A stretch of 6,989 nt of DNA. It comes from Candidatus Kaiserbacteria bacterium RIFCSPLOWO2_02_FULL_54_13 (GTDB taxonomy: Bacteria > Patescibacteriota > Minisyncoccia > Phycocordibacterales > Phycocordibacteraceae). Below are positions 6,332 to 6,989 of this stretch, one piece after another. The stretch is taken from positions 26,824 through 33,812 of the forward strand of contig MFMI01000021.1 in NCBI GenBank assembly GCA_001783465.1, written 5' to 3'. Positions within the stretch are counted from its first letter, which is position 1, and every line of letters starts with the position of its first letter. The notes beneath the pieces were generated by a model. The model did no database searches and was not told where the DNA came from. It saw nothing but the letters and a program-made list of their open reading frames with translations. A program made the position numbers and the translations under genes.

Positions 6332-6989
6332 CTACTTCGTATCGAGGAATTTCTCCATTTCCCAGATCGTCCGCGTATGCTCCCGCGACCACCCTTCTTT
6401 AAAGTGCGTGATGCCGAGTTCTTTTGGTGTTGACGACGCGGGGTCGGCCTTCGGCCCGAGCTCATAGGTCGAGACATCTCGTTTCTGCAGTTCCTCTATC
6501 GCCCGCCACTTCAAGAGGTGGCTGACATACCGGTCGCTGAAGTCCGGGCCAACCGCAACGGAGTTGTCGTACGCTGTATTCTTATAGAGCGACACAAGCA
6601 ACATGCCGGCGACGGTTCCGCTCTCTTTATGAGTCGCTACGACGTAGAACGCCTCTCGCGCACGCGCGATATCTGCCTGCTTTGTATAACTCTCCCGAGA
6701 ACGGAATTGTCCGCCGGCGTCTTTTATATGGAGCTTGAAATAGGTTTCTTCAAGCTCTGCTGTTACCGCCGTACCCTCCGCAATGCTAAGGGTAAAGAGC
6801 GGCGAATATTTTTTGTAGTAGCGGCGATACCGCTCACGAACAGCGTCCAGTGTTTTGTCCGTAATCGTTACGACATGCGAATCAAAATGTTTTGGCTCGT
6901 ATCCGTACTTCACTGCGGCCTGCTTTACGCGAGCTTCTTCATCCCCGACATTCTGCGACGGCGTCAGACGAAGCTTGATACGGTGCGCG
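6332..6989 (-). CDS. FemAB/GNAT-like acyl- or aminoacyl-transferase, N-terminus cut off by window edge
   Basis: The frame is open from the right edge (first full codon at 6988-6986) to TAG at 6334-6332, giving 218 residues. A GTG at 6913 is possible, but the 25 codons upstream read RIKLRLTPSQNVGDEEARVK, continuing into KYGYEPKHFDSHVVTI. That looks like the end of the first GNAT-like domain of FemAB proteins, so I think the true start lies outside the window. The C-terminal half has the second-domain pattern: FYVVATHKESGTVAGMLLV, NTAYDNSVAVG, HLLKWRAIEELQKRDVSTYE, LG and FKEGWS. Classical FemAB enzymes move amino acids from tRNA onto lipid II; relatives in glycan loci may acylate amino sugars. 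No tRNA-binding coiled coil is visible in the part shown. It lies 12 bases upstream of a methyltransferase gene and is probably co-transcribed. The family call is moderate, the substrate unknown. Confidence 0.68.
   Translation of the reverse strand, partial: AHRIKLRLTPSQNVGDEEARVKQAAVKYGYEPKHFDSHVVTITDKTLDAVRERYRRYYKKYSPLFTLSIAEGTAVTAELEETYFKLHIKDAGGQFRSRESYTKQADIARAREAFYVVATHKESGTVAGMLLVSLYKNTAYDNSVAVGPDFSDRYVSHLLKWRAIEELQKRDVSTYELGPKADPASSTPKELGITHFKEGWSREHTRTIWEMEKFLDTK

Noticed and set aside
6911..6913. GTG at 6913 as the true start of the FemAB-like gene
   Set aside because: The 25 upstream codons are open, continue a plausible FemAB-type segment, and run to the window edge, so truncation is more likely.

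Overview
This window is a gene-dense bacterial surface-glycan biosynthesis locus. It holds eight protein genes, two of them cut by the window edges, with almost no non-coding DNA. I see no RNA gene, insertion sequence, CRISPR array or long repeat, and no gap longer than about 50 bases. TGA is used as an ordinary stop codon. None of the seven visible gene starts has a strong Shine-Dalgarno sequence. Compact genes, poor Shine-Dalgarno use and a FemAB-like transferase beside polysaccharide genes would fit a Patescibacteria (candidate phyla radiation) genome, but that is only a guess; the sequence itself does not fix the phylum.

Layout. Three transcription blocks can be read. (1) Bases 6989 to 4644, minus strand: the C-terminal part of a FemAB/GNAT-like acyl- or aminoacyl-transferase, a class I SAM methyltransferase, and a TylF-type O-methyltransferase with an extra N-terminal domain. 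The last two overlap by ATGA. (2) Bases 2839 to 4637, plus strand: another SAM methyltransferase and a DegT/DnrJ/EryC1/StrS-type aminotransferase, overlapping by one base (TAATG). (3) Bases 2813 to 1, minus strand: a second, paralogous DegT-type aminotransferase, then pseB and pseC. pseB and pseC overlap by ATGA, and pseC runs off the left edge. Blocks 2 and 3 diverge from a 25-base gap; blocks 1 and 2 converge with 6 bases between their stop codons.

Function. PseB (inverting UDP-GlcNAc 4,6-dehydratase) and PseC (PLP aminotransferase) catalyse the first two steps from UDP-GlcNAc toward pseudaminic acid or a related 2,4-diamino-2,4,6-trideoxy sugar. The two extra DegT-type enzymes, three unrelated methyltransferases and the FemAB-like enzyme suggest that further amino groups, methyl groups and N-acyl or aminoacyl groups decorate a surface sugar. 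That role is inferred from gene content. The later pse genes (pseH, G, I, F) are not in the window and could lie left of base 1.

Most notable is the divergent pair of DegT-type paralogs on either side of a methyltransferase. They are alike (41 of 86 identical residues in an ungapped core block counted by hand). Compared with PseC in the same window, both lack the same 18 residues before the active-site region, yet both keep the PLP aspartate and Schiff-base lysine.
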